DNA of 6,108 nucleotides, from the NCBI GenBank assembly GCA_902783235.1, contig CACZQG010000101.1, forward strand, positions 1-6,108, in the 5' to 3' direction. This document shows, piece after piece, positions 6,009 to 6,108 of this stretch. The position numbers and the translations under genes are program-made. The notes below the pieces were generated by a model. That model had not been told where the DNA came from. It did not search any database and was given only the letters and a program-made list of their open reading frames with translations. The DNA comes from an uncultured Ruminococcus sp. (GTDB lineage: Bacteria; Bacillota; Clostridia; Oscillospirales; Ruminococcaceae). Position 1 is the first letter of the stretch; the number at the start of each line of letters is the position of its first letter.

Positions 6009-6108
6009 CACCGCACAAAGACCGCTTGGAAGCTTTGCACGTCATCTGCTTGCAGATTTTCCGTTATCTTGCACAAAATCTCTTTGACATATGCCAGTGT
6101 TTCACCAA
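6001..6108 (-). repeat. Candidate end of a dispersed repeat, mobile element or upstream gene
   Basis: This segment upstream of pyrF is visibly richer in G+C than the AT-rich 40 bases beside it, suggesting a boundary near 6000-6005. It contains a palindrome (ATCTGC-TT-GCAGAT, 6044-6057), a smaller one (GCTT-GG-AAGC, 6024-6033) and two copies of GCACAAA (6013-6019 and 6071-6077). One minus-strand frame is open from the window edge (6106) to the TAA at 5966-5968: 46 codons including GETLAYVKEILCKI and QADDVQSFQAVFVRCC, with a helix-like pattern and then an AT-rich tail. There is no ATG in that frame within the window. It could be the 3' end of an upstream gene, the remnant of a transposon, or a repeat that happens to be open. 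I do not recognise a protein family with certainty. Confidence 0.3.

Noticed and set aside
6044..6057. ATCTGC-TT-GCAGAT palindrome as a regulator operator for pyrF
   Set aside because: It is more than 80 bases from the pyrF start, inside the segment that looks like a repeat or gene end, and matches no operator I can name.

Overview
The window is almost fully coding on the minus strand and is read right to left. It holds a compact pyrimidine-biosynthesis gene cluster: pyrF (orotidine-5'-phosphate decarboxylase), carA and carB (the two subunits of glutamine-dependent carbamoyl-phosphate synthase). These are followed, with almost no gap, by a small membrane protein carrying a zinc ribbon, and by the first 20 codons of a gene that looks like a pyridoxamine-5'-phosphate-oxidase/NimA-type flavoprotein, cut by the left edge. 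The AT-rich DNA, strong GGAGG-type ribosome-binding sites, the long 'type 2' PyrF and the CarA/CarB sequences point to a Firmicute of class Clostridia. A gut or rumen Ruminococcus/Oscillospiraceae or Lachnospiraceae relative is my best guess; this is an inference from protein style, not a database match.

Layout, in order of transcription. 6108-5960 is a non-genic segment upstream of pyrF. Its right part (about 6005-6108) has a more balanced base composition than the AT-rich leader next to pyrF. It contains short repeats and a palindrome and keeps one minus-strand frame open to the window edge, so it may be the end of a dispersed repeat or mobile element, or a gene tail. 5959-5033 is pyrF. 5032-4926 is the only real gap inside the cluster (107 bases); it contains a long, nearly perfect hairpin and an 8-base direct repeat, but no convincing terminator. 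4925-3819 is carA. A single base separates carA from carB (3817-623), whose Shine-Dalgarno sequence lies in the last codons of carA. Thirteen bases separate carB from the zinc-ribbon membrane gene (609-52), whose end overlaps the start of the flavoprotein-like gene (62 to beyond base 1). No terminator was seen between any of these genes, so one polycistronic mRNA is likely.

How they work together. CarA hydrolyses glutamine and passes ammonia to CarB, which makes carbamoyl phosphate, the first intermediate of UMP synthesis. PyrF carries out the last step, OMP to UMP. The middle steps (pyrB, pyrC, pyrD/K, pyrE) are not in the window. The two downstream genes have no known role in the pathway and appear to be translationally coupled passengers. 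I found no radically new system. The items most worth a second look are the uncharacterised membrane/zinc-ribbon protein with an EF-hand-like loop, the hairpin between pyrF and carA, and the possible repeat element upstream of pyrF.
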